Assembly: GCA_022825005.1 (NCBI GenBank)
Contig: JAJDYU010000037.1
Location: forward strand, 1 to 64,000
Source of the DNA: Acidimicrobiia bacterium
GTDB lineage: Bacteria > Actinomycetota > Acidimicrobiia > Acidimicrobiales > Bin134
Length of the DNA: 64,000 nt
Reading direction: 5' to 3'
The translations under genes were made by a program, and so were the position numbers. Positions 16,997 through 25,616 of this stretch are shown here, one piece after another. Positions within the stretch are counted from its first letter, which is position 1. Each line of letters begins with the position of its first letter. The notes under the pieces were generated by a model. The model had not been told where the DNA came from and searched no databases. It was given only the letters and a program-made list of their open reading frames with translations.

Positions 16997-17809
16997 TTAC
17001 ACCTTGGTGGCTCCCATGTCGGTGGGAATCTGCGCCGCGGTGATGACCGCAGATTCGTCGCTGGCCAAAAAGACGACAACGTCGGCAATTTGGCGGGGTG
17101 AGGCGATTATCGGATCGGCGAGAATGGCTGCGAACGACGCAGCATAGGTGGGGTGCTCCTCGAAGACGTGGTCAAGCGAATGGCCTTCAGCCATAGGGGT
17201 TTCCACACCCCATGGGTGGATGGTGTTGACCCGGATGTTGTAGGGGCCGAGTTCGATGGCTGCCGATTTGCATAGGCCGACCAAGCCGTGTTTCGCCGCC
17301 GAATAGTGGGCCTGGCCCGGCAGTGACTTGAGGCCAGCCACAGAGCTGGTGATGATGATAGAGCCGCCACGGCCTTGTTCGATCATGATGGGCGTGGCCG
17401 AGACCATGGTCTTCCACGCCCCGGTGAGGTTTACGTCTACGAGCGTCTGCCACTGGCTTTCGGGCATCTCCCAGAATCGGTTCCAGTTGGATATGCCAGC
17501 ATTGGCCACCACGACGTCAATGCTTCCCAATTGCTCAGCGCCGTCTTGGCAGAGGTGCTGAAGCCCGGCGAGGTCCCGGACGTCTCCGTGGCGGGCCACG
17601 ATACGCTGACCGAGGTTTTCCACCAGGCTGACTGTCTCGGCCAAGTCGCCGTCGGTGGCAGCGGGAAAATAACTGTCTTCGCTCACATCGGTACAGATGT
17701 CGACGGCAATGATGTCAGCGCCTTCCTCGGCCATGCGGACACAGTGCTCGCGTCCTTGGCCCCGTGCCGCGCCGGTTACGAACGCCACCTTTCCGTCAAG
17801 TCGCCCCAC
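16997..17809 (-). CDS. Mycofactocin-coupled SDR family oxidoreductase
   Basis: A 270-residue SDR with TGAARGQGREH, then IIAVDIC followed by the extra segment around LAETVSLVENLGQRIVARHGDVRD, which distinguishes the mycofactocin-type (carveol dehydrogenase-like) SDRs. In that family the nicotinamide cofactor stays bound and is re-oxidised by the peptide-derived redox carrier mycofactocin instead of exchanging. Catalytic SS, YSAAK and the NAG motif are present. Known relatives oxidise terpene or other secondary alcohols. No mycofactocin biosynthesis gene lies in the window. It is divergent from the ferredoxin gene. Confidence 0.85.
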   Translation of the reverse strand: MGRLDGKVAFVTGAARGQGREHCVRMAEEGADIIAVDICTDVSEDSYFPAATDGDLAETVSLVENLGQRIVARHGDVRDLAGLQHLCQDGAEQLGSIDVVVANAGISNWNRFWEMPESQWQTLVDVNLTGAWKTMVSATPIMIEQGRGGSIIITSSVAGLKSLPGQAHYSAAKHGLVGLCKSAAIELGPYNIRVNTIHPWGVETPMAEGHSLDHVFEEHPTYAASFAAILADPIIASPRQIADVVVFLASDESAVITAAQIPTDMGATKV

Positions 17810-17897
17810 GGAGATACCTCCTCGTTAGTGAATCTTTCCTGCCAAACAGGATCTGGCCGGTTCTATCGGCTCCGGTCGAATCGGCTTGCCGACTAGT

Positions 17898-18101
17898 GTG
17901 CCAGAGGTGAAGACAGTTATCGACGACGACCGATGCACGGGCCACGGACGCTGCTACGCCGTGGTTCCAGCCCTTTTCGACGCCGACGATATGGGCAGAG
18001 GTACCTTGATCGTCCAAGACGAACTTACCGATGAACAGGTTCAAGAGGCGCGTACCGCAGAGCTCAACTGCCCCGAGCGTGCCATCTCGCTCGTCGACTG
18101 A
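17898..18101 (+). CDS. Small ferredoxin (3Fe-4S type, P450-associated family)
   Basis: A 67-residue ferredoxin with DDDRCTGHGRCYAV near the N-terminus and NCPERAI near the C-terminus. The CxxHxxC...CP spacing, with His at the second Cys position, fits the single-cluster ferredoxins that feed electrons to actinobacterial cytochrome P450s. The start is uncertain: GTG at 17898 or 17907, or TTG at 17886, none with a good ribosome-binding site. The window's P450 genes lie far away at 45109 and 55747, and no ferredoxin reductase was found, so pairing with them is inference. Confidence 0.85.
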   Translation: MPEVKTVIDDDRCTGHGRCYAVVPALFDADDMGRGTLIVQDELTDEQVQEARTAELNCPERAISLVD

Positions 18102-18110
18102 CCGCGCCGC

Positions 18111-19019
18111 TCAGAGGCTCGCGAAGTCAGAGAGAGCGCGGGCCAACTCGACTGGGGAGTCTCCCTGAATGCTGTGGCCCGCTTCTGCGAAGTGCTCCAC
18201 CCGGGCACTTGGGCACCTGCGAAGCAGTTCAGCTTCATCGGCATCGTCCACCACGGACTGATCCCGCATCCCCCGGGCGAGCATGAGCGGTTTCTGGATA
18301 GTCGAGACCACATCCCACAGGGGTACGAAATCAGGAAAAGAACCGGGGTCGCGCTCGAGCCCCCGGGCCCGGGAGTACCGCCACACCCAGGTGCCGTCTT
18401 CTAGTTGGGCGGCATTGTGCAGCACGCCTCGTCGTAGCGAGTTGACGGTGCGCGTCGGGTTGTGCTTGATCGTCCTGTTCAGGATGTCGTCAAAGCTGTC
18501 AAACCCCGCTGGCCCGTCGATGAAGGCCGATATTGCACTGGACTTTTCGGGGGTGACCCCAGGAGTGACATCAACAAGAACAATGCGGCTTACCAGGTCG
18601 GGGCAATTGGCGTAGAGGGCAAGGGCGGTTAGCCCTCCCAGCGACATCCCCACCACCGCTCGGGCGTTCGGGGCCAATGATTGCACTGCTGTGGCTATTT
18701 CGGGGGTGCGATCATCAAGGTCGAGCGCGGAGCCTGAAGGGGCCGGATCAGAGTGCCCGTGGCCAGCGAGATCGATGGCCACGAGCGGACAACCTAGCGC
18801 GAGTGCCACTGTGTCCCAGGTGTGGGCGTTTTGCGCTCCGCCGTGGAGCAACACAAACTCAGGTGGACCGTCTCCCCACACCAAGGCGCTGAGACGGCAG
18901 CTGGGGGCAACCTCGACCTGCTCTCGTCGCACGAGAGGCGCCTCGGTGAATTCGATGCCGAACTCCTCGGCATTCTCCTGGAAGAAGGAAAACTCGTCGT
19001 ATGGGATGCGCCCGACCAC
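18111..19019 (-). CDS. Alpha/beta hydrolase
   Basis: A 302-residue alpha/beta-hydrolase. The oxyanion region is VLLHGGAQNAHTW, the nucleophile elbow GMSLGG, the acid probably Asp in RGMRDQSVV, and the base His in EAGHSIQ. The N-terminal ~45 residues precede the fold, as in several C-C bond hydrolases and esterases. I chose the GTG at 19019, which follows the CoxS stop codon by 2 bases; longer starts would run into that gene. It is the last gene of the leftward crotonase, SDR, CoxM, CoxS operon, where a hydrolytic ring-opening or ester-cleaving step would fit. The substrate is unknown. Confidence 0.85.
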   Translation of the reverse strand: MVGRIPYDEFSFFQENAEEFGIEFTEAPLVRREQVEVAPSCRLSALVWGDGPPEFVLLHGGAQNAHTWDTVALALGCPLVAIDLAGHGHSDPAPSGSALDLDDRTPEIATAVQSLAPNARAVVGMSLGGLTALALYANCPDLVSRIVLVDVTPGVTPEKSSAISAFIDGPAGFDSFDDILNRTIKHNPTRTVNSLRRGVLHNAAQLEDGTWVWRYSRARGLERDPGSFPDFVPLWDVVSTIQKPLMLARGMRDQSVVDDADEAELLRRCPSARVEHFAEAGHSIQGDSPVELARALSDFASL

Positions 19020-19021
19020 TC

Positions 19022-19489
19022 TTAGGTGCTCCGGGCCTCGGCCGCTTGTCGGACGGCCCGCAAAATGCCCTGGTATCCCGTGCACCGGCACAGATTTCCC
19101 GACATGCCCTCCCGTATCTGCTGATCGTCGGGATCGGGATTGGCATCAAGGAGGGCGGTAATAGAAACCACCATTCCCGGGGTGCAGAAGCCGCATTGGA
19201 GACCGTGATGGTCGGCCATTGCCTGCTGCACTGCGGTCAGCTCGTCGGCACTGGACAACCCTTCGATGGTGGTCACACTTGCCCCATCAGCCTGCACTCC
19301 GAATTGCAGGCACGAGCGCACCGCGTCGCCATCGACGATGACCGTGCAAGCGCCGCAAACACCGTGTTCGCAGCCCAGGTGTGTGCCGGTTAGGCCGAGA
19401 TCTTCACGCAGCACATCGGCGAGGATCTTTCGGGGCTCAACCGAGAGCTGGTGGACAGTGCCGTTGACGATGATCGTGATATCAGCCAC
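19022..19489 (-). CDS. CoxS-type [2Fe-2S] subunit of a xanthine-oxidase-family enzyme
   Basis: A 155-residue iron-sulfur subunit. Plant-type [2Fe-2S] Cys lie in GCEHGVCGAC with a fourth Cys at RSC. The second cluster motif is QCGFCTPG plus CRCTGY. All eight Cys are intact. The GTG start at 19489 has GGAGG 6 bases upstream and overlaps the CoxM end by 8 bases. In this family the subunit passes electrons between the Mo active site and FAD. The large Mo-binding subunit is not next to it or elsewhere in the window, so the enzyme's substrate (CO, nicotine, 4-hydroxybenzoyl-CoA and aldehydes are known for relatives) cannot be inferred. Confidence 0.92.
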   Translation of the reverse strand: MADITIIVNGTVHQLSVEPRKILADVLREDLGLTGTHLGCEHGVCGACTVIVDGDAVRSCLQFGVQADGASVTTIEGLSSADELTAVQQAMADHHGLQCGFCTPGMVVSITALLDANPDPDDQQIREGMSGNLCRCTGYQGILRAVRQAAEARST

Positions 19490-20348
19490 GTTGGGCCTCC
19501 TCGATGGCTCGGGTGACGGCTTGGGCGACGACGTTGGCGCCGACCGCCTTTCGATACTCGCTGCTGGCATGGACGTCAGAGGTGGGTTCAAGATCGCCAA
19601 CCGCGGTCGTGCCGATCGCGCCCAGGTCCACATCACCCGGGTTGGTGCCGATGAGGAGCGCCTCGGCATCGGGGGCTCGCAACGGAGTCGACCCCATGCC
19701 GAACAGTCCAATGGATGCCGCGGCAATGGCACCGTTGTCGATTCGAACTCCGCACGCGGTGCCCACGATGGCGAAATCACCATGACGCCGGGAGATCTCC
19801 TCCACGGCAAAGCCCGATTGCGGGCCCCATATCGGAAACCGAATGGAAGTGAGTATTTCGTTTTCGGCTAGCGCAGTGGTGAATGTCGACTCGAAAAAGT
19901 CCGCTGCTGTAACGGTGCGACGGCCTGATTGTCCGGCTACCTCCATCGAAGCATTGAGGGCCAAGGCTACGGCGGGAAGTTCGGCCGCGGGATCGGCGTG
20001 GGCGATCGATCCCCCGATGGTTCCCCGATTCCGGATTTGGAAATGCCCTACATGGGCCAAGGCCTGGCCGAGCAGGGGAACCGCGGCACAGAGCTCTTGG
20101 TGTTGTTCTGCGGTTGCCTGGCGCACCATGGCGCCCACTGTGGCTGAGTCGTCGGTTATCTCGATGCGCTTCAGTTCATCTATGGCCCGCAGATCGATCA
20201 GCTCGTCAAACGCGACGAGGCGCATGGCCATGACAGGGATGAGGCTCTGTCCTCCGGCGAGCACCTTCCTGTCGCCCTCGCCAGCGAGAGCAGAAACGGC
20301 CTCTTCCACCGAAGATGGCAGCACGTAGTCGAATGCAGCAGGCTTCAA
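19482..20348 (-). CDS. CoxM-type FAD-binding subunit of a xanthine-oxidase-family enzyme
   Basis: A 288-residue flavoprotein subunit. AGGQSLIPVMAMRL (residues ~31-44) and TIGGSIAHADPAAELP (~109-124) are the two conserved FAD-contact loops of the CoxM/HcrB family, followed by the C-terminal CO-dehydrogenase flavoprotein domain. Length is normal. It precedes and overlaps coxS, which makes a two-subunit module normally completed by a ~780-residue molybdopterin subunit. Immediately upstream is an SDR instead. Either the large subunit is encoded elsewhere in the genome or the pair works with another partner. Confidence 0.92.
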   Translation of the reverse strand: MKPAAFDYVLPSSVEEAVSALAGEGDRKVLAGGQSLIPVMAMRLVAFDELIDLRAIDELKRIEITDDSATVGAMVRQATAEQHQELCAAVPLLGQALAHVGHFQIRNRGTIGGSIAHADPAAELPAVALALNASMEVAGQSGRRTVTAADFFESTFTTALAENEILTSIRFPIWGPQSGFAVEEISRRHGDFAIVGTACGVRIDNGAIAAASIGLFGMGSTPLRAPDAEALLIGTNPGDVDLGAIGTTAVGDLEPTSDVHASSEYRKAVGANVVAQAVTRAIEEAQRG

Positions 20349-20424
20349 GGGTCTTCACCTCCTCGTAATTCGCCATAGTGAGTGGGCGGGATTTGCCCCG
20401 TGGACCATAGTGGTTTGGAGGCCA

Positions 20425-21180
20425 TCAGCTCATGGTGAGCCCGCCGCTCACCGAAAGAGTCTGACCAGTGATGTAGCCGGCGCCTTCGCTCAGGAGGAAG
20501 GCCACGGCAGGGGCAATATCGTTTGGCAGTGCCGTCCTTCCCAGGGGTATCGCCCTGGCCAGCCCGGCGTACAGTTTCTCGGAGAATTCGGCGACCTGAG
20601 CCAACAGGGCTGTCTCGGTCGGTCCGGGGCACACGCAATTGACGGTGATGCTATTGCGGGCCAATTCCCGGGCCAAGGTCTTTGTGAATGAGATGACGCC
20701 GCCTTTTGTTGCGGAGTAGACTGCCTCACCCGAAGAGCCAACGCGGCCGGCGTCTGATGCGATGGAAACAATGCGGCCGCTCTCGCGCTCGATCATGCCG
20801 TCGATTACGGCGCGACAACACGCAATCGTCCCCTTGAGGTTGACGGCGATAATGCGGTCCCACTCTTCTTCAGTGGAATCAACAAACGGCTTGATCACGT
20901 CTATGCCCGCGTTGTTCACCAGGGCCTCAACTGGCCCCAGTGCTGATTGCGTCTGCTCAAGCCCGGCAATGATCTGATCGCCCGAGGAGATGTCCACCGG
21001 CACCCCTAGCGCATGTATAGAATGTTCGCCCTCTAGTTGGGCCGCACGCAGATTGGATTGGTCCAGGTCGAGGTCCCATACGGCGATGTCCCATCCGTCA
21101 GCGGCCAGGGCATCGCAAATGGCAGCTCCGATTCCCCGGGCGCCTCCGGTGACAATCGCAACTCCTCGATCCCCAGTCAT
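20425..21180 (-). CDS. SDR oxidoreductase resembling BadH/FabG
   Basis: A 251-residue classical SDR: TGGARGIG cofactor loop, NNAG, catalytic Ser (SIASDAG) and YSATK, and a C-terminal GYITGQTLSVSGG. It reads like 2-hydroxycyclohexanecarboxyl-CoA dehydrogenase (BadH) and FabG relatives, which oxidise a hydroxyl beta to a CoA thioester. It lies between a crotonase (29 bases upstream) and coxM (76 bases downstream) on the same strand, so it is probably the dehydrogenase of that operon. Substrate assignment to an alicyclic acyl-CoA is inference. Confidence 0.85.
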   Translation of the reverse strand: MTGDRGVAIVTGGARGIGAAICDALAADGWDIAVWDLDLDQSNLRAAQLEGEHSIHALGVPVDISSGDQIIAGLEQTQSALGPVEALVNNAGIDVIKPFVDSTEEEWDRIIAVNLKGTIACCRAVIDGMIERESGRIVSIASDAGRVGSSGEAVYSATKGGVISFTKTLARELARNSITVNCVCPGPTETALLAQVAEFSEKLYAGLARAIPLGRTALPNDIAPAVAFLLSEGAGYITGQTLSVSGGLTMS

Positions 21181-21208
21181 AGGCCGATTCTCCTTAGGTG
21201 GGAACCAG

Positions 21209-22018
21209 TCATTCCGAAGTGGGGCCTTCGAACACCGGGTCGCGTTTATCGCGCAGAGAGATCAGACCCTCGGCTGCGTCGGGACCACCGAATCCATAGA
21301 ATTCCAGCCCCAAGGAGGCGTCGAATGCGGGACCGGCTTGGCGGTACCAGTGGTTCAGGGTGTGCTTCGTCCACCGGAGGGCAGATTGCGCCATCCCGGC
21401 GAGCTGGGTGGCCACCTCCAGGGCCCGGTCATGGACTCGGTCGTCTTCCACGCACAATGACACCAACCCAATGCGCTCGGCTTCTTCGCCGGTGAGGGTG
21501 TCGTTGGTGAGAAGGTAGTACTTCGACTTGGCCATCCCGGCCAGCAGCGGCCAGCACACGGCGGCATGGTCACCGGCGGCTACGCCCAGCCGTGTGTGCC
21601 CGTCGATGATGCGGGCAGTTCGTCCTACGATAGAGATGTCGGCCAACATCCCGGCCACGAGACCAGCACCAACCGCCGGGCCATGCATGGCCGAGACAAT
21701 GGGCTTGGAGCAATTGATCACGTTCCAGACCAAGTCACGTGCTTCGCGCAAGACCCGGGTGCGCATGGCGTAGTCATTGATGATCCCATCGATCAGCTCG
21801 AAGCTGCCGCCCGACGAAAAGCCCTTTCCCGCTCCTTGCAGGATTGCCACCCGCACGTCGGGGTCGCGGTCCACCGTGAGCCAGATGTCGGCGATCTCGC
21901 GGTGGGCATCGGGTCCCACCGAGTTGAGACCGGGAGAGTCGAAGGTGATTCTGAGCACGCCTTCAGCAGGTCGGTCGTATTTGAAGGAGGGGTACAGCTG
22001 TTCGTACTCGGTGGTCAT
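21209..22018 (-). CDS. Enoyl-CoA hydratase/isomerase family protein
   Basis: A 269-residue crotonase. Oxyanion loops are [11 protein letters not shown] and [12 protein letters not shown]. Both Glu of canonical enoyl-CoA hydratase are missing (AGL for CEL; GVAAGD for the PE motif), so it may be an isomerase, a ring-cleaving BadI-type hydrolase or another variant. The ATG at 22018 is used because upstream residues do not match the family. It begins the leftward operon ending at 18111 and starts only 32 bases from the divergent acyl-CoA synthetase reading frame, so the two share a promoter region. Confidence 0.85.
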   Translation of the reverse strand: MTTEYEQLYPSFKYDRPAEGVLRITFDSPGLNSVGPDAHREIADIWLTVDRDPDVRVAILQGAGKGFSSGGSFELIDGIINDYAMRTRVLREARDLVWNVINCSKPIVSAMHGPAVGAGLVAGMLADISIVGRTARIIDGHTRLGVAAGDHAAVCWPLLAGMAKSKYYLLTNDTLTGEEAERIGLVSLCVEDDRVHDRALEVATQLAGMAQSALRWTKHTLNHWYRQAGPAFDASLGLEFYGFGGPDAAEGLISLRDKRDPVFEGPTSE

Positions 22019-22050
22019 ATGGACCCCGACTGTAGACCACAGCAAAACTA

Positions 22051-23601
22051 GTGAGATTATTCAGCGGAATGCGGCCGGGCACGGTGCCCGCCGGGGGAAT
22101 GCAACGGAAGATGAGCCACGAGTTCAAGGCCGAGCATCGCAGAAAAGCAGATCCAGGATGGGGGCATCCTCGAACATGGCTCGACCTTTACGGCGCACGG
22201 GCCTTCGACGACAATGCCGCGGTGGTCGGGGCCGACGGCATTCTCACCACTCGTGAGCTCACCGCCCGAGCAGCCACGGCTGTTCGGTGGCTCGACGAGA
22301 TCGGGGCGCCGCCGGGGCAACCGGTAGCCGCTCTGCTGTCGACCACCACCGAGGCATTCGCCTTGGCGGTTGCTTGTGCCGCCAGCCGCCGGCCTATAGC
22401 TCCACTTGGCGTTCGCCTTACCGAGGCCGAGATCAGCCGAATTCTCCACACATTGGAACCAGGGGTAATTGTGGCCGAGCCCGATACTTCTGGGCTGGCC
22501 AAAGAGGCTGCCCAATCTTCGAGCTGCGGTGTACACACCCATCCGGCGTTCGACCCCGGCAACGAAGAAATCGACCTTGAGTCGTCAGAACCCGGCGACA
22601 TCGCGGCAATTCTCCACACTTCTGGAACCTCAGGTCTGCCCAAACCCGTGCCCTATCCGCAAGGTCGGTTGCTGGCCCGTACCCAGGTGAACGGTGGGGT
22701 TCTGGGCATTGGAACCGATTCGGTTTATGCCACGGCCTCCCCGTTTCACCACATCGCCGGTCTGGGAATGCTGTTTGTGGCCCTCGGATCAGGGGCCGCG
22801 CTGTGCCCGTTCAGGCAGTTCTCGCCTGAATCTTGGGAGGAGGTAATCGGCTGGGGAGCGACTCACGCCCTGTTGGTCCCATCGATGATCGAGCACCTTA
22901 TGGACGAGAAACGCCTCGTTCGAGGCGATCTGCGGTACCTGCACTATGGAGCGTCTCGTATCGATCCGACCACCCTGCGGAAGTTGCTGGACGCCCTCCC
23001 TGGGCTCAAGGTGGGCCAGATCTACGGCCAAACCGAGGGAAGTCCAATCACGATTCTCATGCCCGAAGATCATCAAGCTGCGGCTGCGGGCAAAGACCAT
23101 TTGCTCCGGTCGGCGGGGCGGGCCGCTCCTGGCGTCATCGTGGTGATCGATAACCCCGACGAGAATGGGATTGGGGAGATCTGGGCCCGCGGCGACCATC
23201 TGATGAAGCCAGATGCCGATGGTTGGCTGCGTACCGGTGACCTCGGACGCCTCGACGGTGATGGCTATCTAACCGTCTTGGATCGCAAGGGCGACTTGAT
23301 CATCCGAGGCGGTGAGAATGTGTATCCGGTCGAGGTTGAGGAGGTGCTCCGGCGCCATCCCGGTGTCGCCGATGTTGCCGTCGTCGGCATTCCTAACCGG
23401 CGACTCGGCCAAGTCGTGACAGCTCACGTGGTGGCCCAGGAACCGGCCAACCCCCCCGATGTGGCGGAATTGCGGCACCACGCCAGAGAGGTGCTAGCCG
23501 GGTTCAAAATACCTGAGCGCTGGACGTTTGTGCCCGAGCTACCCCGCAATCAAGCCGGCAAAGTCCTAAGACGCCTTCTCAACGACGAACCAGACCAATG
23601 A
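22051..23601 (+). CDS. AMP-forming acyl-CoA synthetase
   Basis: Up to 516 residues. The ATP loop is [10 protein letters not shown], followed by YGQTEGS, the TGDLG motif, the hinge [16 protein letters not shown] and the C-terminal lysine in NQAGKVLRR. It activates a carboxylic acid to its acyl-AMP and then its CoA thioester. Similarity begins near [10 protein letters not shown], about 43 residues in, and no start has a good ribosome-binding site. GTG 22051, ATG 22099 and ATG 22111 are all possible; 22111 would leave more room for the divergent promoter. The acid is unknown, but the position opposite the crotonase/SDR/CoxMS operon suggests it primes that pathway. Confidence 0.88.
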   Translation: MRLFSGMRPGTVPAGGMQRKMSHEFKAEHRRKADPGWGHPRTWLDLYGARAFDDNAAVVGADGILTTRELTARAATAVRWLDEIGAPPGQPVAALLSTTTEAFALAVACAASRRPIAPLGVRLTEAEISRILHTLEPGVIVAEPDTSGLAKEAAQSSSCGVHTHPAFDPGNEEIDLESSEPGDIAAILHTSGTSGLPKPVPYPQGRLLARTQVNGGVLGIGTDSVYATASPFHHIAGLGMLFVALGSGAALCPFRQFSPESWEEVIGWGATHALLVPSMIEHLMDEKRLVRGDLRYLHYGASRIDPTTLRKLLDALPGLKVGQIYGQTEGSPITILMPEDHQAAAAGKDHLLRSAGRAAPGVIVVIDNPDENGIGEIWARGDHLMKPDADGWLRTGDLGRLDGDGYLTVLDRKGDLIIRGGENVYPVEVEEVLRRHPGVADVAVVGIPNRRLGQVVTAHVVAQEPANPPDVAELRHHAREVLAGFKIPERWTFVPELPRNQAGKVLRRLLNDEPDQ

Positions 23602-23605
23602 CTCT

Positions 23606-23621
23606 CGACCGCCCGCGGTCG
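23606..23621 (+). terminator. Short hairpin after the acyl-CoA synthetase
   Basis: CGACCGC and GCGGTCG form a 7-bp stem with only two bases between them (so 5-6 bp effective), starting 4 bases past the stop codon. No T-run follows. It may attenuate read-through into the F420 oxidoreductase gene 79 bases downstream. Confidence 0.3.
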
Positions 23622-23700
23622 GCGCGACCATCCGAAACAGGCGTACTGTGGACTCGCCCCCGGTCTGGCATGGCTAATCTTCAATAGAAAGTGAATCTCC

Positions 23701-24714
23701 GTGAAAATCGACGCTGCCCTCACCAAAAGCATCGACCACACCCAAGCTGAGGCCGCTGCGCTTGAGGCCGCGGGCCATGACGGGATCTGGACTGGGGAGA
23801 CCCAGTTCGACCCCTTCATGCGTTGTCTTCAGATTGCCCAGGCAACCGAGCGGGCCAACATCGGAACCTCGGTCGCCATCGCATTCGGGCGCACGCCTAT
23901 GACTCTTGCCCATTCGGCCTACGACTTGGCCCGATATTCGAAGGGACGCTTCGTGCTGGGGCTGGGCTCACAGATAAAAGGGCACATCGAGCGACGGTTC
24001 TCGATGCCGTGGTCCCGGCCAGCGGCGAGAATGCGGGAATATGTCATGGCGCTTCGGGCCATCTGGTCGGCTTGGAACGACGGTGAGCGGCTGTCATTCC
24101 AGGGGGAGTTCTACACCCACACCCTGATGACCCCTTTCTTTTCGCCACCAGCCCATCAATACGGGCCTCCAGAGGTGTGGTTGGCTGGCGTGGGGGAGAA
24201 GATGACCGTAGTGGCCGGCGAGGTCTGCGACGGTTTCGTCGTCCATCCGTTCACCACAAGGGAGTACTTGACCGAAGTGACCCTCCCGGCGCTTTTGCGG
24301 GGGCGGGGCGCCGCCGGTAGTCCAGACCTTGAGGGCTTCAGCGTAGCCACAAGTGCATTTGTGGTTATTGGGCGCGACGATGACGAGTTGGCTGATGCTG
24401 TTCGGGGAACGAAACAGCAGATTGCCTTCTACGCGTCGACCCCAGCGTACCGCCCTGTGCTTGAGCACCACGGCTACGGAGAAGTCCAACCGGAACTCAC
24501 CAGGATGACAAAGCAGGGGCGATGGACGGAGATGGCCGATGTGATCGACGATGGACTGCTACATCTCGTGGCGGTGGTGGGCGATCCGGCTTCGGTTGGC
24601 CCCGGAGTGGCCAGTCGCTGGGGCAATGCCTGCGACCGGATCTCGCTTTATCTCAGCTACAAGGCCGATCCGGCGCTGGTGGCGGAGACCACCGAGGCGC
24701 TCCGAGGGGCCTGA
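23701..24714 (+). CDS. LLM-class F420-dependent oxidoreductase (TIGR03617-like)
   Basis: A 337-residue luciferase-like monooxygenase-fold protein. The start MKIDAALTKSIDHTQAEAAA and the segments GIWTGETQFDPF, GRFVLGLGSQIKGHIERRF and PEVWLAGVGEKM match the actinobacterial subfamily that uses coenzyme F420 in place of FMN (MSMEG_2256-type). Such enzymes transfer hydride to or from alcohols, ketones or activated alkenes. The start codon is GTG at 23701. It is followed after 22 bases by the VOC gene, so the two may be co-transcribed. The substrate is not predictable. Confidence 0.88.
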   Translation: MKIDAALTKSIDHTQAEAAALEAAGHDGIWTGETQFDPFMRCLQIAQATERANIGTSVAIAFGRTPMTLAHSAYDLARYSKGRFVLGLGSQIKGHIERRFSMPWSRPAARMREYVMALRAIWSAWNDGERLSFQGEFYTHTLMTPFFSPPAHQYGPPEVWLAGVGEKMTVVAGEVCDGFVVHPFTTREYLTEVTLPALLRGRGAAGSPDLEGFSVATSAFVVIGRDDDELADAVRGTKQQIAFYASTPAYRPVLEHHGYGEVQPELTRMTKQGRWTEMADVIDDGLLHLVAVVGDPASVGPGVASRWGNACDRISLYLSYKADPALVAETTEALRGA

Positions 24715-24736
24715 GGAATCGGCAGGAGGAGTTCTC

Positions 24737-25600
24737 ATGGGCCGCCATGGGACCCGGGCGATGTACCACGCCACTGCGATGGTGAGAGATTACGACGCGG
24801 CCGTTGAGCGACTCGGAGAGCTGATCGGACTCAGGGTTCTGGAGTACAGCGAGCTGAGCGATCCCCTCATCGGGCGGCGAGGGGGCATGACCTGGGTCGG
24901 CGACGGTTCGCTTGAGCTATGCGAGCCGATTGTCGACGGTGCCGCCCCCGACAGGTTCGTCCGGCGAACCGGCGGCGGGATGCAGGGTGTGGCTCTCTTG
25001 GTAGAGGAATTCTCGGCCACAATTGATCACCTCGACAAGCTTGGGACTCCGATGCCGGTGCAGATGCCTGAAGGCTTCGGGTTTTCGTCGCCCCGCACCA
25101 CTGCGGGGATCCAACTCGAATGGGCGGAGTTCAGTGTCGAGGAGGATCCCCGGTTTGGGGCGCAACCCCCAGAATATGGCCCACAACCGGTGCTGGATGT
25201 TGCCCATTTGGCCTATGTGGGTGCAGTTGTCGACGATCCGGTGCCCGACGGGCGTCGCCTCGCGGCACTTTTCGATACCGAAGTGACCTTCGAACGACCT
25301 GCGGCCGGCCCCGGTGAGCCAGTGGCAGGAGTATCGGTAGGGGACTGTACCCTGGCCCTGTTTCCGCGGGTTGGTGATGAGGAGAGCTTGGCGCTTTGGG
25401 GACGGGCTTTCGACCGACCACGGGTTTCGCTGATGGCAGTAATGGTGGCGGGACTCGATCAGGCCCGCGCCGCGCTATCCGCCGTCGGAGTGCGGGTACT
25501 CGATAAGCGTCCCGGGGTGTTGGTGCTCGACCCGAAGACGACGGCGGATGTGGAGTTGGCCGTGGTCGACGACTTGTTGCTCGGTGATCCGCGCCGGTGA
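24737..25600 (+). CDS. VOC/glyoxalase superfamily protein, two-domain
   Basis: A 287-residue protein. The ATG at 24737 is fixed by AGGAGG 7 bases upstream. The layout looks like two vicinal-oxygen-chelate modules: residues ~6-130, opening with the typical MYHATAMVRDYDAAVERLGEL, and ~155-285, opening with DVAHLAYVGAVVDD. VOC proteins bind a divalent metal and include dioxygenases, epimerases such as methylmalonyl-CoA epimerase, and resistance proteins. Metal ligands cannot be assigned with confidence here. It lies between an F420 oxidoreductase and an SDR in a tight rightward run, so a catabolic enzyme is more likely than a resistance protein. Confidence 0.75.
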   Translation: MGRHGTRAMYHATAMVRDYDAAVERLGELIGLRVLEYSELSDPLIGRRGGMTWVGDGSLELCEPIVDGAAPDRFVRRTGGGMQGVALLVEEFSATIDHLDKLGTPMPVQMPEGFGFSSPRTTAGIQLEWAEFSVEEDPRFGAQPPEYGPQPVLDVAHLAYVGAVVDDPVPDGRRLAALFDTEVTFERPAAGPGEPVAGVSVGDCTLALFPRVGDEESLALWGRAFDRPRVSLMAVMVAGLDQARAALSAVGVRVLDKRPGVLVLDPKTTADVELAVVDDLLLGDPRR

Positions 25601-25616
25601 GCCTCCGACCTGGACA

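Noticed and set aside
19022-20348. Carbon monoxide dehydrogenase
   Set aside because: The small subunits are shared by many molybdenum hydroxylases; without the large subunit and its active-site loop a CO-specific call has no support.
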